A stretch of DNA of 64,000 nucleotides, taken from NCBI GenBank assembly GCA_016700115.1, contig CP064999.1, forward strand, positions 1,612,001 to 1,676,000, written 5' to 3'. The DNA is from Sphingobacteriales bacterium. GTDB lineage: Bacteria > Bacteroidota > Bacteroidia > Chitinophagales > UBA2359. The number at the start of each line of letters is the position of its first letter. The stretch's first letter is position 1. A program made the position numbers and the translations under genes. Under the pieces are notes generated by a model that was not told the DNA's origin, did not search any database, and saw only the letters and a list, made by a program, of their open reading frames with translations. Shown here in pieces: positions 1 to 12,200 of this stretch.

Positions 1-1248
1 CAGCCTGCGGTAGAACAGGCCTAAAGCCAAAGCTGAGGCGATACAAAGTGCTGCCATTATCAGGAAGGAGTATTGAATATGGTTGACAAAGAAAGTGCCG
101 GAAAGCAATCCGATAAAGCCGAATCGCATCAATACATTAATTACCTGAAAAACGCTGGAAGTGCGTCCGATAATCTGGTTGGGAATATGGTTGAACAGGT
201 AAGTTACACGCATAATTCGCGCACCGGCGTTGGCAAGCCCCAACAAAAATGCCATCAGGTAGTAAATGCCGACCTGCCTGTTGAAAATCAGAATGCAGAA
301 AGCAGAAGCCGACAAAAAGGCCATCAGAATATTGCCTTTCACCGTTGCTTTTTGGGAAAAAAGTTTTGCCACAAATAGACCAGACACAATAGCACCTACT
401 GCAAAAGCCACATCCCCGATGGCATAAGCATCGGCTGAGGCGTGAAGATAGTTTTTGACAAAGTTGGGCATGAGTACAAAATTGAGCACCATGGTTGTTA
501 CAAAAACAAAGTAGGAAAAATTGCCGAATAAAAAAACGAGCGGGTTCTTATTTAGGAAGCCGATGCCGATTTTGAACCGCTCTTTGATCGAAAGGTTTTC
601 GGGATGCCGGTTAGATTGAGGAGTATATTTGATGGTTAAGATGAGTAGAAAAGAAACTAAGTAAGTCAGTCCGTCGAGCAGGAACACTTGGTGCAGACTC
701 CATTTTTTGATGGTGAACGGTATATATAAGGTATAACCTGCAAAATTGTAATCACCTTGTGGAATTCCGGTCAGAAGCAGAGCGGCCAAACCACCGGCGA
801 GGGCGTTGGTAAACTGCCCCTGAATTTCGAGGTAGGAAGTAATCCGGGAATAATCCTGACGGCTGCTGATTTCCTGTGCAAAAGCATAAAGCGCGGGGTA
901 ATGGATATTGTAATTAAAAAATGTCGTCAAAAAAACCAATGCCACCAATGGCACCGGCAGACTACCCCAAATATATCCGGTGAGTGCAATGCTCAACAGG
1001 ACTAAAGCACCGGCCATGTTTTCGGCCAAAAAAATTCCTTTACGACTGTAGTGGTCTATCAATGTGCCTGCATACAATCCCCAAAACAAAGAAATAAAGG
1101 TGGCAACAGCATAGATAGCGTTGAACAGCGAAATTTTTTGAAGCACATCGGCAAAATACCAGGGCACTGCCAACATACTGATGCCCTGTGCTGCTCCTGA
1201 AATGGTATTGGCGGCAAATAATCGCAGGATAGCGGACTTGTTTTTCAA
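1..1248 (-). CDS. MFS permease (partial, runs off left edge)
   Basis: Integral membrane transporter of the major facilitator superfamily. Reading the minus strand from 1248 gives 416 open codons up to the window edge, with repeated hydrophobic helices: an N-terminal stretch containing GISMLAVPWYFADV, then LFWGLYAGTLIDHYSRKG, which resembles the conserved loop 2-3 motif. The later helices include YYLMAFLLGLANAGARI. No ATG lies near the N-terminus. A TTG at 1248 is the first usable start; the next in-frame ATG (1176) would remove half of the first helix, and a stop lies upstream at 1270-1272. The usual family length is 400-430 residues, so only a few C-terminal residues are probably missing. 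It resembles MFS_3-type exporters, but the substrate cannot be inferred. Confidence 0.8.
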   Translation of the reverse strand, partial: MKNKSAILRLFAANTISGAAQGISMLAVPWYFADVLQKISLFNAIYAVATFISLFWGLYAGTLIDHYSRKGIFLAENMAGALVLLSIALTGYIWGSLPVPLVALVFLTTFFNYNIHYPALYAFAQEISSRQDYSRITSYLEIQGQFTNALAGGLAALLLTGIPQGDYNFAGYTLYIPFTIKKWSLHQVFLLDGLTYLVSFLLILTIKYTPQSNRHPENLSIKERFKIGIGFLNKNPLVFLFGNFSYFVFVTTMVLNFVLMPNFVKNYLHASADAYAIGDVAFAVGAIVSGLFVAKLFSQKATVKGNILMAFLSASAFCILIFNRQVGIYYLMAFLLGLANAGARIMRVTYLFNHIPNQIIGRTSSVFQVINVLMRFGFIGLLSGTFFVNHIQYSFLIMAALCIASALALGLFYRRL

Positions 1249-1775
1249 ACCGGTATTTTGGCGGCAAAGTTAAACTTTTTAAAATGCCGGAACTCATGAA
1301 TTTTCAGATGACCATCTATTAAAAAGGGTTACTCAGGCATGGAAATAAAATGCAACGAGAGTAAGAAGGCAATCTGTTTTTTTGGCATATTTATTGCTGC
1401 AAAACTGTTGGATATTCCGCTATTTAGAGATGGAGGCTATAAAATAAAAGCATACAATACTTAGTCCTTTTAAAATCCTAAGAAAAAGCCGTTTTAGTCT
1501 GTTCATTGAAAAAGTCAGGTATTCGTGCTCTTTAACAGTAAAGTTTAACAACAGATGCCCGGAAATAAGTAAGTTATTTGTAAAAAAAACATCGTTTTTA
1601 GAAAATGATTACTGAATAACCAAAAACGTATTTAGCTTTGCGCCGTGATTCAGCTTTAGAAATAAGTCAAAACAATACTTAATTACCATAACAACAAAAT
1701 AATATAATGGTAAGATGCGCACATTTTTTAGAAATGTCCGTATCTTGCAGCCCGAATTTGTAATAAGTAATCCGA
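1249..1775. other. Intergenic region, 527 bases, no gene seen
   Basis: AT-rich spacer between the divergent MFS gene and the first small lipoprotein. I see no convincing coding frame. TAGCTTTG at 1633-1640 matches the Bacteroidota -7 consensus TAnnTTTG and could serve the lipoprotein genes that follow, but no TTG sits at the expected distance upstream. Confidence 0.5.
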
Positions 1776-1778
1776 TTG

Positions 1779-2123
1779 ATGAGGAAAAATATCTTTTTTG
1801 GAATTTTTATATTGATGGTTGTGTTGCAAACTTCATGCAGCGAAGAAGGGAGCAAATCAGGGCAAAATGAGCAGCCAAAGATGAGCAGTGCAGATTCGAC
1901 AGCTACTGCCAACAAAGCAAAAAGAGCGCAAGATATCGTGAACCAGGCTGTACAACTTGCAGGTGTGTATTGTAAATGTTCTGAGCGGGTGGCAGAAACC
2001 TCTCGGAAAGAATGTAAAGGGCAAGTATTGGGAGCAGTAAATCAAATTACTGCAGTGTTGAAAGGAGCAGAAAAAGATGCTTTTGAAGCTACTTATAATG
2101 AAGGAATAAAATCTTGCAAATAA
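1779..2123 (+). CDS. Small lipoprotein with conserved cysteine pattern
   Basis: Predicted envelope lipoprotein of 114 residues. It starts with a short basic segment and hydrophobic core (MRKNIFFGIFILMVVL), followed by the lipobox-like QTSC, then a Ser/Thr/Ala-rich linker. The C-terminal half carries YCKC, a further Cys 11 residues later, and ends in SCK. The same layout (YCxC...C...CK-end) recurs in the lipoprotein at 2524-2997, so the two are probably paralogs. A TTG directly precedes the ATG at 1779; I chose the ATG. Function unknown. It lies 43 bases before the next small lipoprotein and is probably cotranscribed with it. Confidence 0.75.
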   Translation: MRKNIFFGIFILMVVLQTSCSEEGSKSGQNEQPKMSSADSTATANKAKRAQDIVNQAVQLAGVYCKCSERVAETSRKECKGQVLGAVNQITAVLKGAEKDAFEATYNEGIKSCK

Positions 2124-2166
2124 AATTGTCCTACCCATTTTTAATAAATTTTTAAAACAACCAACA

Positions 2167-2349
2167 ATGAAGAAGTTACTACTTGTTCTCGCAACAGTTG
2201 CTTTCTTTTCTGCCTGCAGCGGAGAGAGTAAACCTGCAGACACCAAAACAGAAGAACCGACGACTACGACAACCACAACGACTACGACAACCCAAGCTGC
2301 TGATACTACTGCTGCAGCAAAGGCTGACACGACCGCCGGCGGTCAATAG
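2167..2349 (+). CDS. Tiny Thr-rich lipoprotein
   Basis: A 60-residue predicted lipoprotein. The signal MKKLLLVLATVAFFSAC has a clear lipobox (FSAC) and is followed by SGESKPADTKTEEP. A run of 11 threonines comes next (encoded near 2260-2292 by mixed ACN codons), then an Ala/Thr/Asp tail. There is no folded domain, so the mature product is likely an unstructured, possibly glycosylated, surface or periplasmic tether. It sits between the two cysteine-pattern lipoproteins. The mixed Thr codons mean that this is not a simple trinucleotide expansion. Function unknown. Confidence 0.7.
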   Translation: MKKLLLVLATVAFFSACSGESKPADTKTEEPTTTTTTTTTTTQAADTTAAAKADTTAGGQ

Positions 2350-2523
2350 TCTAAATCGCGCTAACATCTGAAGGGAGTATTTAACGGCAATATTGCTGTT
2401 GAATACTCCTCTAAGGTGTCTGAACACACAGTAATGATGCCATTATGGCCGACCCGAAAGAAAAAAACAAAAAAATCATTTCAAAAATCACAACTCTGAA
2501 AACTCATGTTTCTAACCACTATT

Positions 2524-2997
2524 ATGAAACGACAATTTGTTCTGCCGCTTATCTCAATCGTATGGTTGTTTGTCATTAACGCATGTAACAGCAACAAGCA
2601 GGCACTTGATTCAAAAAACGGACAGGTGCAAAGCAAGGAAACTGTTGAGAAGACATTAAAACCCGGTCAACCTATAGAAGCCGGAGATACGAATACCTAT
2701 AAAACTGAGTATGGAAGCGTTAAACTTCGGCGAAGCCCCGAAGATATTAAAGCAGCCGAAGACAGGGAAAAAGCGAATGAACCGATTATACGTCAACAAA
2801 GAATATTGGAATTTGCTGAAATGATGTCCGGAAAATATTGCGCCTGCAAAGGAAGTAACAGCGAAGTTAAAGCCTGTCAGGAAAAAGTTCAATCAGAATT
2901 GGATGCTGTGATGAATGATACATCTATGGGGCTTACTAATGATGAAAAGAACCTGATAAAAAGCATGTTCGGAACAGCTACTCAAAACTGCAAATAA
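2524..2997 (+). CDS. Lipoprotein with YCxC...C...CK pattern
   Basis: A 157-residue predicted lipoprotein. The signal MKRQFVLPLISIVWLFVINAC places the lipid cysteine at about residue 21. The ATG at 2524 is preferred over an in-frame ATG 18 bases upstream because it starts directly on the basic n-region. After a polar, charged linker the C-terminal part holds KYCACKG, a further Cys 9 residues later, and ends in QNCK. This matches the 1779-2123 protein and suggests two disulfides in a small helical domain. Function unknown. Confidence 0.75.
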   Translation: MKRQFVLPLISIVWLFVINACNSNKQALDSKNGQVQSKETVEKTLKPGQPIEAGDTNTYKTEYGSVKLRRSPEDIKAAEDREKANEPIIRQQRILEFAEMMSGKYCACKGSNSEVKACQEKVQSELDAVMNDTSMGLTNDEKNLIKSMFGTATQNCK

Positions 2998-3140
2998 AAC
3001 CGGTATCAGACCAGTTTTTTTCTTAACCCATAACCATGTAAATTGTACATTTTTTGAGCAGGACAGACGCAAAATCAAAATTTCTTCCTTTACTTTGCAT
3101 TTCGGATGAAAAATTGGTGTGAAAATTGAAGGATGTTCTT

Positions 3141-3148
3141 TAATTTTG
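3141..3148 (+). promoter_or_regulatory. Possible -7 element of the giant gene
   Basis: TAATTTTG fits the Bacteroidota -7 consensus TAnnTTTG and lies 113 bases before the giant gene's ATG. The nearest upstream TTG (3114-3116) is 24 bases away, longer than the usual 19-21, so this is a weak call. It would imply a leader of roughly 100 bases. Confidence 0.35.
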
Positions 3149-3261
3149 CGCCGTTTAATGAGAAAAATGAACAAATTACAGACACAAATTTGAATTATTT
3201 ATTAATTAATCACTAACTTACGAAAAAAAGTTAACTAATTCCCGAATAAAAATTGTTTAAC

Positions 3262-6200
3262 ATGAAAAAAACAGTACGGACGGAAACATGGCGTGCAGGG
3301 GCAAAATATCTTTTTGCCCTCCTAATTGCATTCGTCATCGGTAGTAATTATACTACCACTCTTGTTGCCCAGCCGGCTACTGCTAATTACACGATTGGGG
3401 TGAATGTCACAAACCTCACGTGGAATTATCCGGAAGCTGACTGTGCTATTGATATTAATGTTTGTGCAGGAATCCCTCTTTCATCGGAATCAAACGGTGA
3501 ATTCGGATTTATTGTAGCCGGACATGCTTATCCATTGCCTCCCGGTGCATTTCCTAACACAGGTAGTTATGTTGCAAACTACAATGGGGGCACTCCTATT
3601 AATGACCTCATTGGGCTTACGCTCATTAATGTAGGCCAAAACGTAGGTGCAGCATTGGCAACAGGCTACACCTTCAGCTATGAAGCCTGGGAAAATGACT
3701 GCGGCGAGTTGTTCCAGTTTGAAACAGGGATAGCTTGTGTTGGTAACACCGACGATTCGTTTGCTAACCCCTTAGTTTTCCTTGACTTCTCCGCAATTGT
3801 TCCTGTAGATGGTGCCGGTCAGCCTATTGCCGGTACTTATAATTTTACAGCAGGACCCTTTGCCGGTGGTGATGGTAGCTTCTATGGCGGAACTTTTTCC
3901 GTTGTAGTTCAGGCAAGCGCTCCTTCATTGGCTACCTGCACATTGGATGCTATAGCCCCCGATGGCTTAGGCTACAACTGTCTTGGCACGCCCGACCCCT
4001 TCACCGGTGTTGAGCAAGCCACTACTTCCGTAAATATTTTTGGCGGCCTTGGCCCTTACAAAATTTTGGGTGTAGGCATTTATGCAGTAGGTGGTTTCAA
4101 CTACCCCGGTATTGCTAACGGCTTCCTTGCTCAAGGCGATGCTTTTGATTTTGGAATTGACCCATTTGGACTTTACTGGGATCCGGCAGTATTGGGAGGA
4201 ACCTTCCCCTTCTTAGTCAACGCCAACCAACCCTGGCAAGTTCTTATTCAGGATGCAAGCGGTTGTATTGTAGCTGTTGAAGGCAACTTTGATACCCCCA
4301 ATACCGAATTTGACGGAGTTGACGGTGGTACCTTGTGTGAAGATGATCCTATCCTTACCTTGTTTGCCGATGCCAACACCACCAACCCCTTAGCTCCCGC
4401 TTTCGGTACGTTTGCTTCGTTCCCCGTTGCAGGTGCTATCGTAAACGGACCTAACGGAACCGCTACTTTCGATCCTTTCGTAGCAGGTCCCGGTCGTCAT
4501 ACTATTACTTATTGTATTACATTTAATGCAGGTAACTGTACTTCTTGTACTGAAAAAGTAGTGTATGTATTGCCCGTATTCTCTATTGCTGATGTTCAGG
4601 TAACCAACGTATTGACTTCTATCTGCGTAGGCGGTGATGTTCAAACATTAGTTTCTGACGGTATTGCCAATATTGATGCCGACTTTACCGCTGCAGGTCT
4701 TCAGGGACTTGACCCGGGTAATGTAATCAACGAATTGAACGACTATATCAGTTGGAGTGGTCCCGGTGTAACCGACCTCAACAACGGTACAGGTCAGGCT
4801 ACCTTCGATCCCGCAGTTGCAGGCGTAGGTACTCATGTGATTAACGTAACAGTTGGTTATACCAATTGCCCCACTACTTATCCTTTCGCTATCGAAGTAT
4901 ATCCTGACTTTGACCCGCAATTGGGCGAAGATTTGGAACTTTGCCAGGTAACCGGTGATGTATTGAACCTGATTGACCTCTTGTTCATCTTCCCCAACCT
5001 TCCGCAACTTGACCCCGCTACCGATTTCGGTGGTGTGTTCACTGTTAACGGCAACCCCATTGCAGGTGCTGAAATTACAGTTACTACCGGTCCCGGTGGA
5101 ACTCAGGTATTCAACATTACTTATTGCGGTGGTGATCCTGCTATCGGTTGTGAGTTCTGCGATCAAGCGGTTATTACTGTTCAGGTAGCTCCTGAAGCTG
5201 ATTGGAATTGTAACGAAGAACTTGGTCCGATTATCTGCGAAGGTGCCGGTACTGATGGTTCATTTAATGTAGATCCTTCTTTGAACGACCCGTTCTATGT
5301 AACCGGTGGTCCCGATTTGCCAACTCCTAACGGATGTGCAGTTCAACCTACTCCCGTACTCGAATTGTATGGTGCTTATGATTTGGACGCTCTTTCATGT
5401 GTAGGTCCGCTAATCGAAACTCAAACTCAATCGCTTACCTCACCTGCTTTTGCAGCTCCCGGTACTCAAAGTGTTGCTGTTTCATTTACCGGCATTCCTG
5501 ATCAGGCAATTATCGAGAACCTCGAAATCTCTATTGCTTATGAAGGTACACAACCTACATCACAAGGTGATATCAACTCATTAAACGTTACTGCCGGTCC
5601 CGGTGGAGCGATTTCAGTAATGTCATGGAGTGATGCTGCTTGCGGACCGAACGTAGGTCCCGGTAATGACCCCGATGCAGTAGGCAACTCTGGTTTAGCC
5701 GGTGGTAATGACCACTTCGGTTTGAACAACATTGAGGATGCTGCAGCATTCGATGGTTCTGATGATAACAACGATGGCGATGGTACCGGTCTTTGCGGTA
5801 ACAGCACTATTATTCACAGTTTTGGTCTTGAGTCTGGTTTCATTGATCCTGCTACAGGTCTTCCGGTTTCTGGTGTCATCACTCCTGATGGTTCTACCAT
5901 ACTTGACTGGTGCGACATCGTTCGTGCAGGTGGTTTGATTTCTGATGAGTGCCAAGGTTTCCCCTTCACTTTGACTGTAAACTCAAACAGTGCTAACTGG
6001 AATATCTCAATTTCAGTAACCGTTACTTATACCATTGGTGAATATCGTGCCAACACACATGAATTCTTCGATGCTAACTCAAATCCCTACACCTTACCTT
6101 TGCCTTATGACCAAAACGGTGACGGCTTAGTGGATGGCGACGGCGAAATTGCTGCCGGTGTTTACTATCAAGGTAATGGTAACTGGACATTTGATGCCAC

Positions 6201-9200
6201 TGATTTGGAAGAAATCAGCGAAATCGAAATTACTCAAATCATGTACGGTTGCCAGTTGATCGGTGACGAATACTGCAACGGTACTGAAACCCATGCATTC
6301 TGGGTTGTTGAAAGTTTTGATCCCGCATTAACCGAAGCTGAGGCTTGTGAAGAAGATGATGACTGTCAGTTTGATTTGACTTCTATGATTGGAGGTACAT
6401 TTGCTCCCGGTTTCAACTTTAACGCAGGTGAATTCTTTGCTTCGTTTGGTTATCCCGGTGGTGCTCAGGTGCCTGGTGGTCCTGCTCTTCCCACAGTTGA
6501 TTACAATCAATTTGTAAGTGGCGATATCATTGATGTTTGTGGTGTACGTGATGCTACAATTGCAGAAGCTGCCAACATCGCTGCTGCTGTTTGTGCTGTT
6601 GCTGACGGAACTGCTGCTGACGAGGCTGCTGCCGAAGCTGCTTACGATGCTGCTGCTGCTGCATCTGCCGCAGATCCCGGCAACGTTGCTTTAGCTACTG
6701 CTGCTGCTGATGCTTTCAACGCATGGCAAGCCGCTATTTCAGCAAACAATACCGCTCAGGCTAATTGTGCTGCTGCTACAGCTATCGCTGATGGTTCTTA
6801 TGACTTCATTCCTGTTTCTATTTGCTACAATGTAGGTACTGACCCAACTTGTGGCGGTGGACAAGATTGTAATGTATTGACTATCTATCGTCAACCCGAT
6901 GCAACTTTCAGTTTCCCCGAAACTGTTTGTACCGGTTCAAGCTATACAGTAACTCCTGTTGAAGCAGGTGGAACATGGTCAGGTACTTTACTTGGTGTAG
7001 TAACTGTAAACGGAGGTCAGGTTGATGTAACTGCAGGTACTCCTACAGGCTTATATACCTTGACTTATTCGTTAACCAACGGTTTGTGCTCTGATACCTA
7101 TTCTTTGGAAGTAGCAGTAGTTAATACTCCTGTTGCCGTTTCACATGATGGTACAGTTTGTACGGGCTCTATCACTAACCTTACTCAGTTTGTAGATGGT
7201 TCATCTTCATTGGGTGGCGTATTCAGTGGTAGCAGTGCTTCTGGTCAGGTAGTAGGTGGTGTGCTTTTAGCAACCGGTACTCCCGGAACTGTTTCTGTTA
7301 CTTACACAATCGGTCAGGCAGGTACTACTTGCTCTGCATCTACTACCTTCACGATTACGGTTGTTAGCCAGGCTAATGCCGATTTCGATTTACCCAGCTA
7401 CGTATGTACTGATCAAACCTTTAACCTTTCTACTTTCTTAACGCCCAACACCACTACCGGTGGTACGTTTACGGCTTCTGCAGGTACTGTTAACGGTAAT
7501 CAATATACTTCTCCCGGCACTACTCAGGTAGTTTATATTACCTATACTGTTGGTGATGGAACTTGTCAGGTAAGCGATACTGAAGCATTACAAGTATTTG
7601 CTCCCGAAGATGTTCAGGTTGAATCTTATGGTTTCGTTTGCCAATCAGCCGGCAATGGTTCTCATATCAACCTTACTCAATATTTACCCAGCGGAAGCGG
7701 TGTAATCAATGGTGGTACTTTCACAATGGGTACTGTTCCTCCGTTCATCTCTGAGGTAGAGTATGACGCTTCTTCTAACGCAATGGAATATGTAGAGGTA
7801 ATGGCTGCAGAAGGTACTGACCTTTCTGACTATGCTATTTATTTCTATGAGCGTACCAATTCAGCCGACAATACCGATTATGGTAACGTAGATGTTGACG
7901 GTGGTGTAAACACCGGAAAAGCAAGCGGTCGTTTGTATGGTATTATGCGTTTGAACTACGAAGTTGGTAACGTACCCAATGGCGTTCGTCAACCCGATCC
8001 TTTATATCACACCGACTATAGAGGTGTTGTTGTTGCCAACGGCGGTCCCAGCTATAACTGGCATCCTGATGGTGAGCCTGATGGCGCACCCATTGACGAT
8101 GTTGATGTTATTTCTGACAACGTAACTGTTGCGGCTTCTAACGGTATCGCTTATGGTGCTGTTGCTTACGACCCGATTATTGATGTTCAAGCTGGTCCTG
8201 CCGGTCTTGCTTTGGTCAATATTCGTCAGGCTGCATGGCGTTTAGGTTACTCTAACGAAGAGTTTGACGCAATGTCTGCCGGTTCTTTAGACTTCTTACA
8301 CTTCCTGACCCGTGAAATTGACTGGAGAAACAACGACGATGTACTTCAGTTTGTTGGTTACGGTTTAGAAGGAAATACCAACTTAGGTATCTTCTCTGCA
8401 TGTAACGGTCCTGCAGGTACTATGGTATCTGTTGACTTGGGTGTAGTTGACAATGGCGGTAACAGCCGTTCAGTTCAATTCACCAACGCTTGCTGGCAAG
8501 TTCCCAATGTTACTGATCCTCAGTTAGCTTATGATGACACCCCGCCGTACAGCACCTTCCAGGGTAACGCTGCCGGTCAAAGTGGTGGAACAGGCGGTAA
8601 CGCAGGGGTTATTAACTTCGGTCTTAGCGCATTAGGTGGTGATAACTACTACTATAACTACATTGCACCCAATGGTGATATGTTCAGACTTGAGCGTTTG
8701 TGCTGGCAGTTATTTGCTGTTGGTCAAAACGTTGGTCAAAACACCAACCACCCCAACGGTTGCAAATTCAACGGTTACACTCCGTTTGAAATCGAAGAAT
8801 TTGAAGTGGATAATGAACCCGGTGGATTGTCAAACTTAGACGAGGAAATTGTACATTTCAACTGTGCAAATCCTGTTTATACCCTTCCGTTCGCTTATCA
8901 GGTTCCTCCTACTTCAACCAGTTGTGGTTCAACCGAAGGTATCTTCTACTTAACCATCTTGATGGATATCGAAGACCAATGGAGTGCTCCCGAAGCCCCT
9001 GTATGTGCTAACTCTGGTGAATTCAGCTTGACTGACCTCATCAATGACGAAGTACATTATATCCAGCCCTATACAAGAACAGGTTCTTTCGAAGCTTCAT
9101 TAGACACTACTTTGGAAGAAAACATGCCTGCTCCTTATTTGTCTGAGATTCACTATCAATGGTATGCTCAGTACGGTGTAACACAAGTTGGAACTGATGC

Positions 9201-12200
9201 CAGCAACGAAGCAGCCAACGCTGCTGATGATCACTGTATCCTTTACAACTTCTACGCAGGTTTGAACACTCCTTCTAACGCAGACGATGCTTACAACCAA
9301 TTGTGGATTTGTGAAGGTATTGAAATTTCTGCTCCGGTAGGAACTGACTTATCTTGCTATCAATTGGCGTTCTTCAGAGAAAACATCTTACCCGATAACG
9401 AAGCAAATGGTATCGGTGTAAACGTTACTTATGTTGGTCCTGATGGATTATTACATCAAACCAATGTAGCTCAGGGCAACTTCATGCAATTGTATGGTAC
9501 AATTGATAATGATAACACCAACCCGCCAGCAGGTAGAATCTTGTATGCTCCTACGTTCAACAACTACATATTTGGTGGTAATAACGCTGCAATCAGCGGT
9601 GTTCCTTACTATACAGGTTATGTACCAGCTCCTATTGGTGTGAACCCAACTCAATGGTTTGGTTTAGGCAATGAGCCTGTTACAGGTGGTCTGTTCGAAG
9701 ACGTTAACAACAACGGCTTATATGACCTTGGTGATGTTGCTCTTGATGCAACTGACTTCCCATGGGAACGTGCAACAGAATGTAGCCAAACTGCAGGTGC
9801 AGGTTCACGTTGGTTCCCGCTTGTCAATGTCCCCGACAACGTTGGTGGTGTTGGTTTGTGGAACAAATGTACCGGCGAAATTCTTGAATTCATTAGCTGG
9901 GGTGGTGACCTTTGCGTTTACGACAAAGAAGGTTTCTCATTGGCTTATGGTCCATTCGAGCAATTAAACTCTGCTGTTATTGACACCACTCAAAGTTCTG
10001 AAAGCGGTGGTGACCAAAGAACACTTCAATTAGTACACTGTAACCAACTTCCTTCTGAAGTACAAACTGCAGCTTGCGGTTGCGATACTCCTGAAAGTTC
10101 AATTTGGGTAATCGTATTCAACGGTGGTGCATTTACTGTTCCTGCTTGTGGAGCTGAAGCATTCGTAGTTGAAGATGTAGCTTACAGTAACTCAATCGGA
10201 TACTATAACTGTACTGCAGATGAAAATTGGTTTAACGATCGTTACACCGTTACTCTTGACCTTACAGGTAATACTGAATTACCCAACGATGCGGTTATCA
10301 CCAGCCATACGGTTGTTGTAACTATCGGTACCGGTAATGCAGGCGACTTCCAGGTTTATACTTATACGGTTAATTCTGGTAACTGCAACTCTTCAACTGT
10401 TCAATCAGGTTCAACCGGCGATTGGGATATTCATGACGATACCAACTGGAACAGCAACATTTGTAACATCGGCGATTTGAGCTGGGCTTATGAGCCGGGT
10501 GAAATTTGCGAAAACTGTGCATCTGTTTTGGATAACGCTTGTATCCGTGGTGAATTCATTGATGCATTCCCGTATCAACTCGGTAACGGTGGTGACAACA
10601 ACGTTGACTACACAGGTCAGCCTTATGGTTACAACTTTGATTGCAACGAGCCATTCCAACCTTCACCAACCGACGAGTTATCTGCTCCCGGTATTCAAGA
10701 CCTTAACGATGGATTGTGGGAAACTGCATTCTTCGATGGTAATGGTGAAGACGCTTTGGATAATGACTGCTATGTAGGTGAATGCACCGGTTCTGCTAAA
10801 ACCACTTATACGGTTAGCGATCTGTCTGCTTATATCTATGAAGGTAACGTTATTCAATTCCAGGAAGATACTTGCCGCAACTTAATTGTTGAGCCTTCTA
10901 CCTTTAATGTTAGCATCCGTGTTATCATTAACTATCGTCAGTGTACTCCTACCGGTAACTTCTATTCTAACTTGGATCAAGGTGGTGCAAACCAACACGC
11001 TCCTTCGTTCGGAACAAACATTACCAACGGTCCGGTTACATTGAACACCGAAGACTGGGATAATCCTTTCTGGCAATTAAGCCCCGAATGGTTGTATAAC
11101 AACAACATTATGGATGTAGAGGTGAACTATAACACCACCAACTACAACCAAATTGAAGCTGATGACGTAACAGATGACTTAGCTTGTTTGGATATTGCTA
11201 ACCAAACTGTCCGTCAACAAGAAATAACCATCTTACCTGGCGATAACGCTGCATGGTCAACTTCTTCTGTTAACGCTTGTACAGGTGATGTGATTGACTT
11301 GGCTGCTTTAGCTAGCCCCGCTGGTGGTACATTCTCAACCGGTTCAGGTTCATTCAATGCAACTACCGCCGGAACATTCACCGTTACATATACAGTTAAT
11401 GGTGGTACAGCATGTGCTGACAGTGATGTATTAACTATCGTAGTTGAACAATCCGGTTCAGTAAATACAAGTGGTATCCCCACTTCAGTATGTAGCTTGT
11501 CTTCTGTCAGCTTACCTGATGCTTCTTGGAGCGGTAGTGGTGTAAGTGGTAACACCTTCACTCCTCCTGCTGCCGGAACTTATACACTTAGCTACAGTGC
11601 AGGTTCAGGCGCTTGCGGTGTAAGCGGTAGCGTAACCATTGAAGTTCTTGAGCCTATCAGTGTTAGCGAAAGCATTTCACAAGATGATTGCGCAGCTAAT
11701 AACCAATACACTGTAACACTTACTATCTCTGGTGGTAGTGGTAGCTACACTGTAAACGGTCAGGCTATTGCAGGTAATACTTATGTAGGTAACTATCCTT
11801 CAGGAGACGTTTATACCTTAATTGTTGACGACAGCAGTGTTTGTGGTTCAGTAGTTGCTACGGGTACATCTGAGTGCCCCGCACAATGTGCTGCCGATGC
11901 AGGTACCTTGTCGCTCTTACAATCAGGTTTATTCTGTGCACCTGATGGTTTGACCGCATTTGTAAGTGGTAACAATACGGATGCAGGTTATGCCGGTATC
12001 TTTGTATTGACCAATAATGCTACCGGTGTTGTTGATCAAACCTCTTTGAGTGGTAACTTCCCATTCATCAGCGTATCTGGTCAATATCGCGTATGGTATG
12101 CTAATATCTGTCTTGCCGCATTCCCAGGTGGCTTACCTTCAATCGTTCCCGGTGTTACTACCGTTGATGAGATTATGGGTATTGTTATGGGTGCTCCCGC

